Positions 53,430 through 61,769 of a stretch of DNA of 64,000 nt are shown here, in pieces. Under the pieces are notes generated by a model. That model did not search any database, was not told the DNA's origin, and worked only from the letters and a program-made list of their open reading frames with translations. The stretch's first letter is position 1, and the number at the start of each line of letters is the position of its first letter. The position numbers and the translations under genes were made by a program. This stretch comes from Sandaracinaceae bacterium (GTDB lineage Bacteria > Myxococcota_A > Polyangia > Polyangiales > Houyiibacteriaceae): positions 124,001 through 188,000 of the forward strand of contig JADJJE010000008.1 in the NCBI GenBank assembly GCA_016706685.1. The letters are read 5' to 3'.

Positions 53430-53978
53430 TCATGCGGCGCGCACACTCACCCAGCGCGGGATGGCCGGGAGCGACACCAGCAGCATGCCCAGCGCCAGCC
53501 CCGCCACGCTGCCATACCCGAGACAGCGGCAGCCCAGCGCCCCGGTGGCCACGATGAGCGGAAAGCCCGCCACGAAGAACAGCAGCGGGTCGCGGTCACG
53601 CTCGGCCCGGCGGGCGAAGGCCACCCCGATGAGCAAGCCAGTGGCCGCGCAGGCGGGCATGCACCACGACATGCAGGCCCCGGCCACGCACACGTGCCCG
53701 AACGACTGCACCACGTGGGTGACCGCGAAGGGCAGCGCGCCGTAGACCAGCGCGGGCAGCACGGCCCGGCCGAAAGCGCCGCCCAGGAACACGGCGAGAG
53801 TGCCCGCCAGGAACGCCGCCATGCCGAACCACACGGCACGCGGGTCCGAGCCGGCCAGGAGCGCGACCGCCGTGTAGGCCAGTGCCGGGGCGGCATGCGT
53901 GAGCGCCAGCTTGGCGCGGCCACGCTGGTAGGCGCTATGGGCGGCGGTGATGGCGTGCGGGTCAGGTGCCATGGACAT
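53430..53978 (-). CDS. Cys-containing membrane protein downstream of ECF sigma
   Basis: 182 residues with about five hydrophobic helices. Six Cys are placed near or in the membrane: HVCVAGACMSWCMPAC (four in 15 residues) and GALGCRCLGYG. The arrangement recalls metal- or thiol-sensing or transporting membrane proteins such as MerC, but no family is matched with certainty. Its start overlaps the sigma factor stop by about 17 bp (or 11 bp if the ATG two codons later is used), so it is co-translated with it and may be its anti-sigma partner. Confidence 0.72.
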   Translation of the reverse strand: MSMAPDPHAITAAHSAYQRGRAKLALTHAAPALAYTAVALLAGSDPRAVWFGMAAFLAGTLAVFLGGAFGRAVLPALVYGALPFAVTHVVQSFGHVCVAGACMSWCMPACAATGLLIGVAFARRAERDRDPLLFFVAGFPLIVATGALGCRCLGYGSVAGLALGMLLVSLPAIPRWVSVRAA

Positions 53979-54522
53979 CCTTCAGGAAGGCGCGCAGGCG
54001 CGTCATGGCGCGCTCGCGCCGCTTCCGAAACGTGGCGTCGCTGGGGTGGGACTCCGTGAGCACCTGCTCGATGACCTGGCGGTCCCCGGGCGACAAGAGC
54101 GCGATCGCCTCGCGCAAGTGCTGCAGCTCGCCCCTCTGGATGGCGTCCTCTTCGGGGGACGCGTGCCCGCTCGCGTGGGCCTGCGCGGCATCGAGCGGCG
54201 CGCTGCGGTCGCGCCGCGCGCGGGTGTGGGCGCTGCGCAGCTCCCAGCCGGTGAGGGTCAAGGCCCAGGCGTAGGCATCGCGCGCCGGGTCGTAGCGCGG
54301 CGCCTCCGCGAACAGCTTGAGCAACGCCGCCTGGGTCACGTCGTCGGCCTCGTGCTCGCGTGCGGGTCCGAGAGCGCGGCCCACGAAGGCGCGCAGCGCA
54401 GGCCACAGCAGTCGATACGCTGGGTCGATCGCGCCACGATCGCCATCGGCGAGCCGCACGAAGAGCGCGTTGAGCTCCGTGCGGAGCTCAGGCGGCAGGG
54501 TCCAGGCGGAGGGAGACGACAA
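53962..54522 (-). CDS. ECF-type sigma factor
   Basis: 186 residues. Region 2 is recognised in LRAFVGRALGPAREHEADDVTQAALLKLFAEAPRYD (D-x-x-Q-x-x-x-L-x-x-F). Region 4 follows near the C-terminus (EAIALLSPGDRQVIEQVLTESHPSDATFRKRRERAMTRLRAFL). It sits between a small Cys-rich exported peptide (9 bp upstream) and the Cys-containing membrane protein, forming a three-gene unit. The signal is unknown; the Cys-rich partners suggest metal or redox stress. Confidence 0.83.
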   Translation of the reverse strand: MSSPSAWTLPPELRTELNALFVRLADGDRGAIDPAYRLLWPALRAFVGRALGPAREHEADDVTQAALLKLFAEAPRYDPARDAYAWALTLTGWELRSAHTRARRDRSAPLDAAQAHASGHASPEEDAIQRGELQHLREAIALLSPGDRQVIEQVLTESHPSDATFRKRRERAMTRLRAFLKDVHGT

Positions 54523-54531
54523 GGCCCAGGA

Positions 54532-54720
54532 TCATGGGGCGTTGTGGTCACAGCCGCCAGCGCAGGCGCTGCAGTCACCGCCGCCATCGCACACATCGCA
54601 CGCACAGGTCGAGCCGCAGCCGCAGTCCGACGCGTTCGCGCGGAGGGCATAGCCCGTCGCGCCAGCAATGGGCAGGGCGAGGATGGCGAGGAACGTGAGG
54701 AACTTCTTCTTGGTGGTCAT
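54532..54720 (-). CDS. Exported Cys-rich peptide, 62 aa
   Basis: A signal (KKKFLTFLAILALPIAGATGYALRANA) is followed by a ~32-residue mature part with eight Cys in CxC and CxxC spacings (DCGCGSTCACDVC, then CSACAGGCDHN). It is too short for most domains; metal binding or a small disulfide knot is likely. It is the first gene of the unit with the ECF sigma factor and the Cys-containing membrane protein. I know no named family for it. Confidence 0.72.
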   Translation of the reverse strand: MTTKKKFLTFLAILALPIAGATGYALRANASDCGCGSTCACDVCDGGGDCSACAGGCDHNAP

Positions 54721-54783
54721 GCCTGTATGGGCCGCAGGAGGCCCAGGCGTGACAGCCCCCGCCCGAATTCGTTACGCTGAGGC

Positions 54784-55041
54784 ATGGCACGAGGCGGACG
54801 AAGCAAGCGCAAGAAGCGCGAGGCCAGTGAGGAAGGCGAGCCCAAGCACGCAGTCGGACGGCTGCACGCCGCGTTGGTGGGCGGCCTGGTGGGTGCCGGT
54901 GCGGGCGCGGTGTTCGCCGCCGAGTGGCTGGAGGATCTAGAGCTGCTGGTGCCGCTCGCCGCGGGTGGCGCGCTGGTCACGGCGGTGCTGGCAGCGGTGA
55001 TGGGCGACAAGGTCTGGGAGACCATCACGGACTGGCTGTAG
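54784..55041 (+). CDS. Small membrane protein, 85 aa
   Basis: A basic N-terminus (GGRSKRKKREASEEG) precedes two hydrophobic helices (about 29-46, 54-73), with Gly zippers (GGLVGAGAGAV), and a short polar end (DKVWETITDWL). The positive-inside rule puts the N-terminus in the cytoplasm. Divergent from the Cys-rich peptide gene with a 63-bp spacer. Function unknown. Confidence 0.68.
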   Translation: MARGGRSKRKKREASEEGEPKHAVGRLHAALVGGLVGAGAGAVFAAEWLEDLELLVPLAAGGALVTAVLAAVMGDKVWETITDWL

Positions 55042-55077
55042 CGGGGATGCGCGCGCCGGCCAGCATGCTGGGCTGGG

Positions 55078-55569
55078 CTACTCGGTCGGCTCGGTGAACC
55101 CGAAGTTCTGCACCCAGTGGAAGTCGTGCAGCCCGATGCCGATCTCGTTGGAGCCGGTGGACAGGATGTTGTTGCGGTGGCCGGGGGAGTTCATCCACGA
55201 GTCCATGACGGACTCGGCCGACTGCTGGCCCGCTGCGATGTTCTCGCCACGTGGGCTGCCGTCGTAGTTGGCGTCGACGGCGCGGTCGCCGAACTCGCGG
55301 CCGTCCAGCGAGGTGTGGCTGAAGTAGTCCTGCGCCACCATGTCCTCGGCGTGCCGCTGCGAGGCCACGGCGAGCTCGCTGCTCCAACCGTACGGTGCGA
55401 GGCCACGCGACACACGCTCTTGGTTCACGAGCTGGAACACGGCGCACACCTCGGCCTCCATGTCCGCCGTGCAGTCCGGGACGGCGGTGGCGTCACTGCA
55501 CGCGAGGGACGTCGTCATCAGAGCCAGCACCAGGAGCAGCAGGGCACGTGGGGTCGGTCGCATGGGCAC
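55078..55569 (-). CDS. CAP-domain (SCP/PR1-like) lipoprotein
   Basis: 163 residues. Lipobox TSLACSD (Cys 24). The CAP domain is complete with bacterial YkwD-type motifs: FQLVNQERVSRGLAPY, SELAVASQRHAEDMVAQDYFSHTSLDGREF (metal-site His), GENIAAGQQSAESVMDSWMNSPGHRNNIL (second His), and a terminal VQNFG. Two extra Cys before the domain may form a disulfide. CAP proteins are secreted; activity is rarely known. An ATG two codons inside is an alternative. Confidence 0.88.
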   Translation of the reverse strand: MPMRPTPRALLLLVLALMTTSLACSDATAVPDCTADMEAEVCAVFQLVNQERVSRGLAPYGWSSELAVASQRHAEDMVAQDYFSHTSLDGREFGDRAVDANYDGSPRGENIAAGQQSAESVMDSWMNSPGHRNNILSTGSNEIGIGLHDFHWVQNFGFTEPTE

Positions 55570-55621
55570 ACCTCTCTATCTGGGGAGCGCGCAGCGTAGC
55601 AAGCTGCGCTAGCGTCTGGCT

Positions 55622-57139
55622 ATGCACTCGCTCCCCCCAGCGCCTCGGCAGACCGTCTCGTTGTTGTCGCTCGCCCTCGCGGGCGCCACGTTCGCGGCAC
55701 CCGCGCGCACGCTCGCCCAGGACTGCGACTGCGACCACACGGTGGCCCTCGGCGTGACCGAGGTGGACGGCGACGCGCTGGGCTACGCGCCCGGAGACCG
55801 GGTGTGCGTCACGTCCGGTGAGCGTGAGTTCCTGCGCTTCCAGCACCTCACGGGCAGTGAGAGCGAGCCCATCATCATTCTCAACTGCGGTGGCCTCGTG
55901 CGCATCCACAACACCACGCGCGCCTACGCGCTGGTCTTCGAGGACGACTCGCGCTTCTTCCACCTGACGGGCACGGGGGACCCGGCGCTGACCTACGGCT
56001 TCGAGATCTCGGCGCCCGATCGCGATCCGTGGCCCGGCGTGGGGCTGTGGCTCAACGGCCGCTCCACCAACTACGAGGTGGACCACGTGGAGGTGCACGA
56101 CACGGGCTTCGCGGGGGTCATGTCGAAGACCGATCCGTTCTGCGACGGAAGCGCCGACCAAGGCACGTTCACGCAGCGCGACGTGTGGTTCCACCACCTC
56201 TACGTGCACGACACCGTGGGCGAGGGCTTCTACATCGGGAGCACGCAGGCCAACGGCCACACCATCACGTGTGACGGCGCACAAGAGGTGCACCAGCCGC
56301 ACTTCCTCGAGGGCATCGCGCTGACCGACTCGCGCATCGAGCGCACGGGCTGGGACGGCGCGCAGATCGGCATGGCGCGCAGCGACTGCGTGGTGGCGCG
56401 CAACGTGATCGTGGACGTGGGCAGCGAAGACGTGGAGTTCCAGCAGCAGGGGCTGCAGATTGGCAGCTTCTCAGCCTGCGAGATCGCAGCGAACGTGCTG
56501 GCAGAGGGCCCCACCAACGGCATCTTCGTGCTGGAGGCCGACGACACGTGGGTGCACGACAACGTGGTCTCGAACTTCGCAGGCGACGGCATCTACGCGA
56601 ACGTGCGCGACCGCTTCACGGGCGTGAGCTACCGCTTCCACTTCAACACCATCGTGAACTCGGGCGGCGCCGCCATGCGCGTGTTCGGGCCAACGCTGGG
56701 GCCGAGCGAAGCGCGCTCCAACCTGGCGGTGGGGGCTGGCGGTGGCATCAGCGCAGGCGGCGACGTGAGCTGGACGGCCGAGGGCAACGTGACCCTGGCC
56801 AGCACCGCGCTCGCGCGCTTCGTGAGCGGCACGGACTTCCATCTCGAGGCCGACTCGCCCGCGCGTGGGGCCGGCGTGGCGGTGACTGGGCTCGAGTACG
56901 ACGCCGAGGGCTACCCGCGCGCCACACCCCCTGCAGCAGGCGCGTACGAGTATCGCGACCCGAGCGTGGACGCGGGCGTGACGCTGCGCGACGCGGGCTC
57001 ACCCTTCCCTTCGGGTGGCGGCGGTGGTGGCTGCGGCTGTCGCATCGCGCGCGCATCCCACGACACGCGCGCATCGCATGCGGCGCTCGTGCTGCTGGGT
57101 CTCGCGCTCGCTCGCCGCGTGCGTCGTTCCCGTCGCTGA
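55622..57139 (+). CDS. Right-handed beta-helix protein with MYXO-CTERM-type tail
   Basis: 505 residues. A signal (LLSLALAGATFAAPARTLAQ) precedes a parallel beta-helix (about 90-420) seen as repeated turns such as HVEVHDTGFAGVMSK, HLYVHDTVGEGFYIGS, DSRIERTGWDGAQIG and DNVVSNFAGDGIY, typical of pectate-lyase-like folds. The C-terminus has a Gly run and GCGC, then a hydrophobic helix (ALVLLGLALARRV) and a basic end (RRSRR). This is the MYXO-CTERM sorting pattern for Cys-based surface attachment. Substrate unknown; could be a polysaccharide lyase or surface protein. Confidence 0.83.
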   Translation: MHSLPPAPRQTVSLLSLALAGATFAAPARTLAQDCDCDHTVALGVTEVDGDALGYAPGDRVCVTSGEREFLRFQHLTGSESEPIIILNCGGLVRIHNTTRAYALVFEDDSRFFHLTGTGDPALTYGFEISAPDRDPWPGVGLWLNGRSTNYEVDHVEVHDTGFAGVMSKTDPFCDGSADQGTFTQRDVWFHHLYVHDTVGEGFYIGSTQANGHTITCDGAQEVHQPHFLEGIALTDSRIERTGWDGAQIGMARSDCVVARNVIVDVGSEDVEFQQQGLQIGSFSACEIAANVLAEGPTNGIFVLEADDTWVHDNVVSNFAGDGIYANVRDRFTGVSYRFHFNTIVNSGGAAMRVFGPTLGPSEARSNLAVGAGGGISAGGDVSWTAEGNVTLASTALARFVSGTDFHLEADSPARGAGVAVTGLEYDAEGYPRATPPAAGAYEYRDPSVDAGVTLRDAGSPFPSGGGGGGCGCRIARASHDTRASHAALVLLGLALARRVRRSRR

Positions 57140-57193
57140 GCCCACGCGCGTCGCTCTGCGTTCACGAACTCGACACGCACGCCACGCGCAGCA

Positions 57194-57688
57194 TCAGGGC
57201 GTCACGGAGAACTCCGCGAGCACACAGCGTGCGTCGTGAGCGAACCGCAGCAAGAGCGCGGGCCCACCGCGTTCCGTGCCTTGTGGCAAGCGGTAGAACG
57301 CGTAGTAGACGTCCTCGTCGCGCTGACACGGCGGAGGCGTGGGCACGTCGTCCGCCACGCAGAACGCGGGCTCGCCGTAGCAGTGGGTGCGCTGCTGCAG
57401 CACACACTCTCGGGGCGCACCGAGCGCCGCCACGATCACGGCGCGCGTAACGCCCACGAGCGCGCTCACGTCCAGCGGCGTCGCATCGATGGGCGCGTTC
57501 GCGCTCGTGTTCTCGACGGCGTGGAGGCGTGTGCGCAGCTGAGCGAGCAGCTCCTCGCGAGTGGGCGCTGCCGCGCGCGCCGTGGTCACTCCACGCGCGT
57601 CGCCACGGTGTTCCGTGTCGGGCTCCGCGCGCCCTGCGCAGCCCGCGAAGAGCCACAGCAGCAGCCACCAGCGTCGAGCGAGTCTCAT
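57194..57688 (-). CDS. Lipoprotein of unknown function
   Basis: 164 residues from the ATG at 57688, which begins a basic, Trp-rich lipoprotein signal (LWLFAGCAG); the frame is open further upstream without signal character. The mature domain has VSALVGVTRAVIVAALGAP, several Cys (ECVLQQRTHC, PAFCVAD, PPPCQR) and a DVYYAFYRLP strand near the end. The middle recalls small periplasmic BamE/SmpA-like folds (a helix then AALGAP), but this is weak. Divergent from the gene at 57830. Confidence 0.68.
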   Translation of the reverse strand: MRLARRWWLLLWLFAGCAGRAEPDTEHRGDARGVTTARAAAPTREELLAQLRTRLHAVENTSANAPIDATPLDVSALVGVTRAVIVAALGAPRECVLQQRTHCYGEPAFCVADDVPTPPPCQRDEDVYYAFYRLPQGTERGGPALLLRFAHDARCVLAEFSVTP

Positions 57689-57829
57689 GGTCCTCTCGGA
57701 GGTACGCGCTCCATCCCAGAAGATCACTCGCTTTTTTGAATTGCACCAGGTGGCGCAAGGCGCTCAGTGCTTCAAACATGAGACTTACCGGGCCCAACCC
57801 GATGGTGCTATAGGTCACGTCCAGTGCCC

Positions 57830-58498
57830 ATGAAGCGCATCGCGATCTGCCTGGCTCTCTCGGCGCTGCCTGGCTGCGGAGGAGACGCCACCGACACATC
57901 GGCCGCTGTGGCAGCAGGGTCCGGGGAGTCGCACGAGAACTCGGGGGCAGACCCTCAAGAGGGCTCGCACGCGGACGAGAACGACGAGCCCACCAACGCG
58001 GAAGCCGCGGCCGCCGTGGCCGGTGAAGCCGCCGCCGAGGCGGACTTCGCGACCACCGACAGTGGCCCGTCGCGCCACGGCGCGCTCGAGTTGCACCCTG
58101 GATTCATGCCAGATCCGGTGATCACGGAGGGCCTCGCGGGGGGCACGCAGCATGCGCGCACGCTGAACGAGAGCTGCACCGGCTGGGTGGAGGACGTGCC
58201 CAACCACGTGCTCGTCACCACCGGCGCCATGGCCGAGCTGCGCGTGGTCGCGCACGCGGAGGAGGACATCACGCTGGTGATCCGCCGCCCCGACGGCAGC
58301 TTCGTGTGCAACGACGACGCAGAGGGCACCCGTGGCACCGACCCGATGGTGCGCGCCGAGATGCCGAGCGGCGAGCACCAGATCTGGGTGGGCGCCAACC
58401 GTGAGGGCGAGCACCCCAGCTACCGGCTGGGCTTCTCCGAGCTGCCCAACGTCATGCCGGCCAGCCTGATCGTCGAGCCACCCCCCGCGCAACGTTGA
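57830..58498 (+). CDS. Lipoprotein upstream of Ser/Thr kinase
   Basis: 222 residues from the ATG at 57830 (a GTG two codons upstream is possible). Lipobox ALPGCGG, a long Ala/Glu/Asp linker to about 75, then a ~130-residue beta-rich domain. It shows CTGWVEDVPNHVL, ITLVIRRPDGSFVCNDDAEG and GEHQIWVG, which resemble the pre-peptidase C-terminal (PPC-like) beta-sandwich found next to myxobacterial kinases. One disulfide is likely. It precedes the kinase by 61 bp. Confidence 0.74.
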   Translation: MKRIAICLALSALPGCGGDATDTSAAVAAGSGESHENSGADPQEGSHADENDEPTNAEAAAAVAGEAAAEADFATTDSGPSRHGALELHPGFMPDPVITEGLAGGTQHARTLNESCTGWVEDVPNHVLVTTGAMAELRVVAHAEEDITLVIRRPDGSFVCNDDAEGTRGTDPMVRAEMPSGEHQIWVGANREGEHPSYRLGFSELPNVMPASLIVEPPPAQR

Positions 58499-58559
58499 CC
58501 CCTTCGGGCCGAACGCCTACCGTGATCGGTGCGGCGCGAGATGCCTCGAAGGATGACGC

Positions 58560-60332
58560 ATGAGTGAAACGATGATGGAGCCGGTTCAGGGCCAGGACCC
58601 CCGCATCGGCATGGTGCTGCAGGATCGCTATCGCATCGTGCGCGTGCTCGGCGAAGGCGGCATGGGCACCGTGTACGAGGGCGAGCACATCGTCATCAAG
58701 CGACGTGTCGCGATCAAGGCGCTGCATGCGCAGTTCGCACAGAACCCCGAGATCGTGGCGCGCTTCCATCGCGAAGCGCTCGCCGCCACGAGCGTGGGTC
58801 ACGCGAACATCGTCGAGGTCACCGACATGGGGCAGTTCCCCGATGGATCGGTGTTCATGGTCCTCGAGTTCTTGGAGGGACGCGACTGGTCCGACGACAT
58901 CGAGAAGCAGGGTCCGCAGCCTGCAGCAAAGACGATCCGCATTCTCTCGCAGGTCTGCGACGCGCTCGACGCGGCCCACGCGAAGGGCATCGTGCACCGC
59001 GACCTGAAGCCCGAGAACATCTTCTTGATCACGCGCGGCGACAACGCGGACTTCGCGAAGGTCGTGGACTTCGGCATCTCGAAGTTTCACGACAGCACCG
59101 ACAAGTCGATGACGAAGACGGGCACCGCGATGGGAACGCCCTACTACATGGCGCCGGAGCAAGCGCAGGGGAAGAAGGACGTCGGCAAGAGCGCAGACAT
59201 CTACTCGCTCGGCGTCATCCTCTTCCAAGCGCTGACGGGACAGTTCCCCTTCGACGACGAGTCGTATCCCATGCTGGTCCTCAAGATCTGCACGGAGCCG
59301 GCGCCGGAGCTCGGGCTCTATCGCCCCGACCTGCCACGCGAGCTCTCGGACATCGTCGGGCGTTGCCTGCGCAAGGATCCGAACCAGCGCTTCGCGTCGT
59401 GTGGTGATCTCAAGGCCGCGCTCGCGCCGTACCGCAACCTCGAAGACGACCCGAGCGTGAGCGCAGACGCGCCGCCCACCTCCAGCCTCGCCGCCAGCGC
59501 GTTGCGTTCGGGCATCGCGCTCGCCGGCACCATGGCAGCAACCCCCGCCGGCCTAGACGCCGCTCCGCACATCGTCGCAAAGACGAACCCGGGCGTGACG
59601 CCTCCCTCGAGCCCCGCCGTGCGAGCCACGGGAGCAGGCACGCTCGCGGATGAAGACGCCGCGCTGCCTGTGAGCAAGTCGCGCGCGCCGCTGTGGGGCG
59701 CCATCGCGGGCCTCGGGGTGGTGTTCGCAGGCGTGGCTGCGATGGTGGCGTTCCAGAGTTCGGACGGAGAGGCCGCGGCCGTGGTGGCCGCCGCACCCAC
59801 CGAGGCCACCACTCCACCCCCCAGCACAGCACCAGACCCGGCCACCAACCCTGCGACCAACACGGTGGTGACCCCGCCGGTGGGCACGGGCGCGAGCGTC
59901 ACCGTGCAGATCACCACCATCCCCGAAGACGCCGAGGTCTACCTCGACGGCCACCGCATCCCCAACCCCTTCGACGGTGAGCTGCCGCAGACCGAGGTGC
60001 CCCGCACGCTCGAGGTGCGCGCCGCGGGGTACACCACCAAGGCACAAGATCTGGTGCTCTCGTTCCCGCAGCGCGTGCGCGTCCGCCTCGACGCCGGCGA
60101 GGGCGTGGACGACCGCTCCACGCGGGCCACGCGCGAGGGTGGCACCACGGGCAGCAGCACCATGCGCGCCAACACGCCCACCAGCGACATGGCCGGCACG
60201 AGCGGGAGCGAGCTGCCGCCTCCACCCACAGTGCGCGACACCCCGCCCGCCACCGTGGTGCGTGAGACACCGCCCACACCGCCGACGCCCGAGCCCGACA
60301 CCAGCATGGGCCTCAAGCAGATCCGCTTCTGA
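58560..60332 (+). CDS. Membrane-anchored Ser/Thr protein kinase with PEGA domain
   Basis: 590 residues. A Hanks-type kinase at about 24-290 has a GEGGMG loop (31-36), Lys53, HRDLKPEN with catalytic Asp148, DFG at 170-172 and GTPYYMAPEQ. A Ser/Pro linker follows, one membrane helix (about 380-402), then an extracytoplasmic PEGA domain (VTVQITTIPEDAEVYLDGHRI..., about 445-515) and a Pro/Thr tail. A typical myxobacterial signalling kinase; all catalytic residues are present. Its stop overlaps the next gene's start (TGATG). Confidence 0.93.
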   Translation: MSETMMEPVQGQDPRIGMVLQDRYRIVRVLGEGGMGTVYEGEHIVIKRRVAIKALHAQFAQNPEIVARFHREALAATSVGHANIVEVTDMGQFPDGSVFMVLEFLEGRDWSDDIEKQGPQPAAKTIRILSQVCDALDAAHAKGIVHRDLKPENIFLITRGDNADFAKVVDFGISKFHDSTDKSMTKTGTAMGTPYYMAPEQAQGKKDVGKSADIYSLGVILFQALTGQFPFDDESYPMLVLKICTEPAPELGLYRPDLPRELSDIVGRCLRKDPNQRFASCGDLKAALAPYRNLEDDPSVSADAPPTSSLAASALRSGIALAGTMAATPAGLDAAPHIVAKTNPGVTPPSSPAVRATGAGTLADEDAALPVSKSRAPLWGAIAGLGVVFAGVAAMVAFQSSDGEAAAVVAAAPTEATTPPPSTAPDPATNPATNTVVTPPVGTGASVTVQITTIPEDAEVYLDGHRIPNPFDGELPQTEVPRTLEVRAAGYTTKAQDLVLSFPQRVRVRLDAGEGVDDRSTRATREGGTTGSSTMRANTPTSDMAGTSGSELPPPPTVRDTPPATVVRETPPTPPTPEPDTSMGLKQIRF

Positions 60333-60952
60333 TGGAGAACCCCCCCCTCACGGAAGAAGCATGGGAGACGCGCTGGGCCACGGGTGACGTGCCGTGGGAT
60401 GCGGGCGCACCCGAGCCGGGCCTCTTGGCGTGGCTCGCGAAGCAGGGCGACGCTGCACCCACTGGGCGCGTGCTGGTGCCAGGCTGCGGTGCGGGCTACT
60501 CCGCGGCTGCGCTCGCCAGCCCTGCGCGGCTCGTGGTGGGCCTCGACCTCGCGCCGTCGTCTGCCGCGCGCTTCGCCGAGGTGGCCGCGCACGCGGGCGT
60601 GCAGCGCTTCGTGACCCACGTGGTGGGCGACTTCTTCGAGGCCCCGCTGGGCGCACCGTTCGAGCTGATCTACGACTACACCTTCCTGTGTGCGCTGCCG
60701 CTCGCGCTGCGTCCGCGCTGGGCCGCGCGCATGGCCGCGCTGATGCGCCCGGGCGGCACGCTGCTGTGCATGGTCTTCCCCATCATCACACCGCCCCCGG
60801 GCTACGAGGGCCCGCCATGGCCGCTCACCATCGCCGACGTGCGCGCGCTGCTCGCGGCAGACTTCGACGTTGTGAGCGAGACTCCCTCCGAGCACACGCA
60901 CCCCGGCCGCGAAGGCAAAGAGTGCCTGCTCGAGCTGGTGCGCAAGGGCTGA
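60332..60952 (+). CDS. TPMT-like (thiol/halide) SAM methyltransferase
   Basis: 206 residues. N-terminal WETRWATGDVPWDAG is the signature of the TPMT family, with the SAM motif VLVPGCGAGYSA near 47-58, FELIYDYTFLCALPLALRPRWA and RPGGTLLCMVFP. Family members methylate thiols, halides or selenium compounds. It is coupled to the kinase by a TGATG overlap, but a functional link is not obvious. The substrate is unknown. Confidence 0.87.
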   Translation: MENPPLTEEAWETRWATGDVPWDAGAPEPGLLAWLAKQGDAAPTGRVLVPGCGAGYSAAALASPARLVVGLDLAPSSAARFAEVAAHAGVQRFVTHVVGDFFEAPLGAPFELIYDYTFLCALPLALRPRWAARMAALMRPGGTLLCMVFPIITPPPGYEGPPWPLTIADVRALLAADFDVVSETPSEHTHPGREGKECLLELVRKG

Positions 60953-60955
60953 GCC

Positions 60956-61710
60956 GTGGCCAAGAAGCCCACCAACCCCACGTCTCCGTTCGCCGTCCTC
61001 AAGGACGTGCAGCTGGCGCCCCCGAAGCCTGCGGCCACACCCACACGCGCCCAGAGCGCCAAGGCCTCGGCGAGCGCCGCGAAGGCGAGCGCCGCGAAGC
61101 AGGCCGCGAAGAGCTCCGGCCCGACCGCAGAGGCGGCACCCGATCCCGCCGCCCGGGCCCGCGACTACGACGAGCGCATGGCCATCAAGCGCGCCTATGC
61201 GGGCGTGCGTCTCATGAACGAGCCCGGCGCGCCGAAGGTGGTGCAGCCCGTGGTGCGCAGCGCCGAAGACGTGGCCGACCAAGCACAGCGCGACGCCGAG
61301 GCGCGCGCCCGGCTCGACGCGTTCGTGGGGCAGGCCAAGCGCTTCGTGGTGGAGCGTGACGGCGACGAGGTGCGCGGGCGGCGCGACGACCTCTCGTCCG
61401 CCCAAGCCGCGCAGCTGTTCCTGCGCGTGCCCGCCCCCGAGCAGAAGCTGGACCTGCACGGCCTGCGCGGAGAAGACGCGGGCCGCCAGGTGGTGGCCTT
61501 CGTGCGCAGCGCCCAGCGCGCCGGCAAGCGCGTGGTGCTCATCGTGCACGGCCGTGGGCAACACAGCGCAGGCGGCGTGGGCGTGCTGGCCGAGGTGGTG
61601 CTCGAGACCCTCTCGCGCGGCGGCGCCGCCCCCGTGGTGCGCGCCTTCATGAGCGCCCCCAGCGCCAGGGCGGCAGCGGCGCGCTGGTGGTGTTCTTGAC
61701 CGACCACTGA
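60956..61710 (+). CDS. Smr-domain protein, frameshifted in last codons
   Basis: About 250 residues from a GTG at 60956. An Ala/Lys/Pro-rich disordered N-terminus (1-75) and a helical linker are followed by the Smr nuclease-type domain: LDLHGLRGEDA (about 163-173) and VLIVHGRGQHS (HGRG motif). In the written frame the end is SARAAAARWWCS, stopping at 61699. One more C in the CCCCC run at about 61660 restores the family's usual end (QRQGGSGALVVFLTDH, stop at 61710). Smr proteins act on nucleic acids. Confidence 0.85.
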
Positions 61711-61769
61711 CCTGGGGCCGGCCAGAATCTCGCCCGCTCCGCCAGAGAGTGGTACCCGGCAAGCACGCC

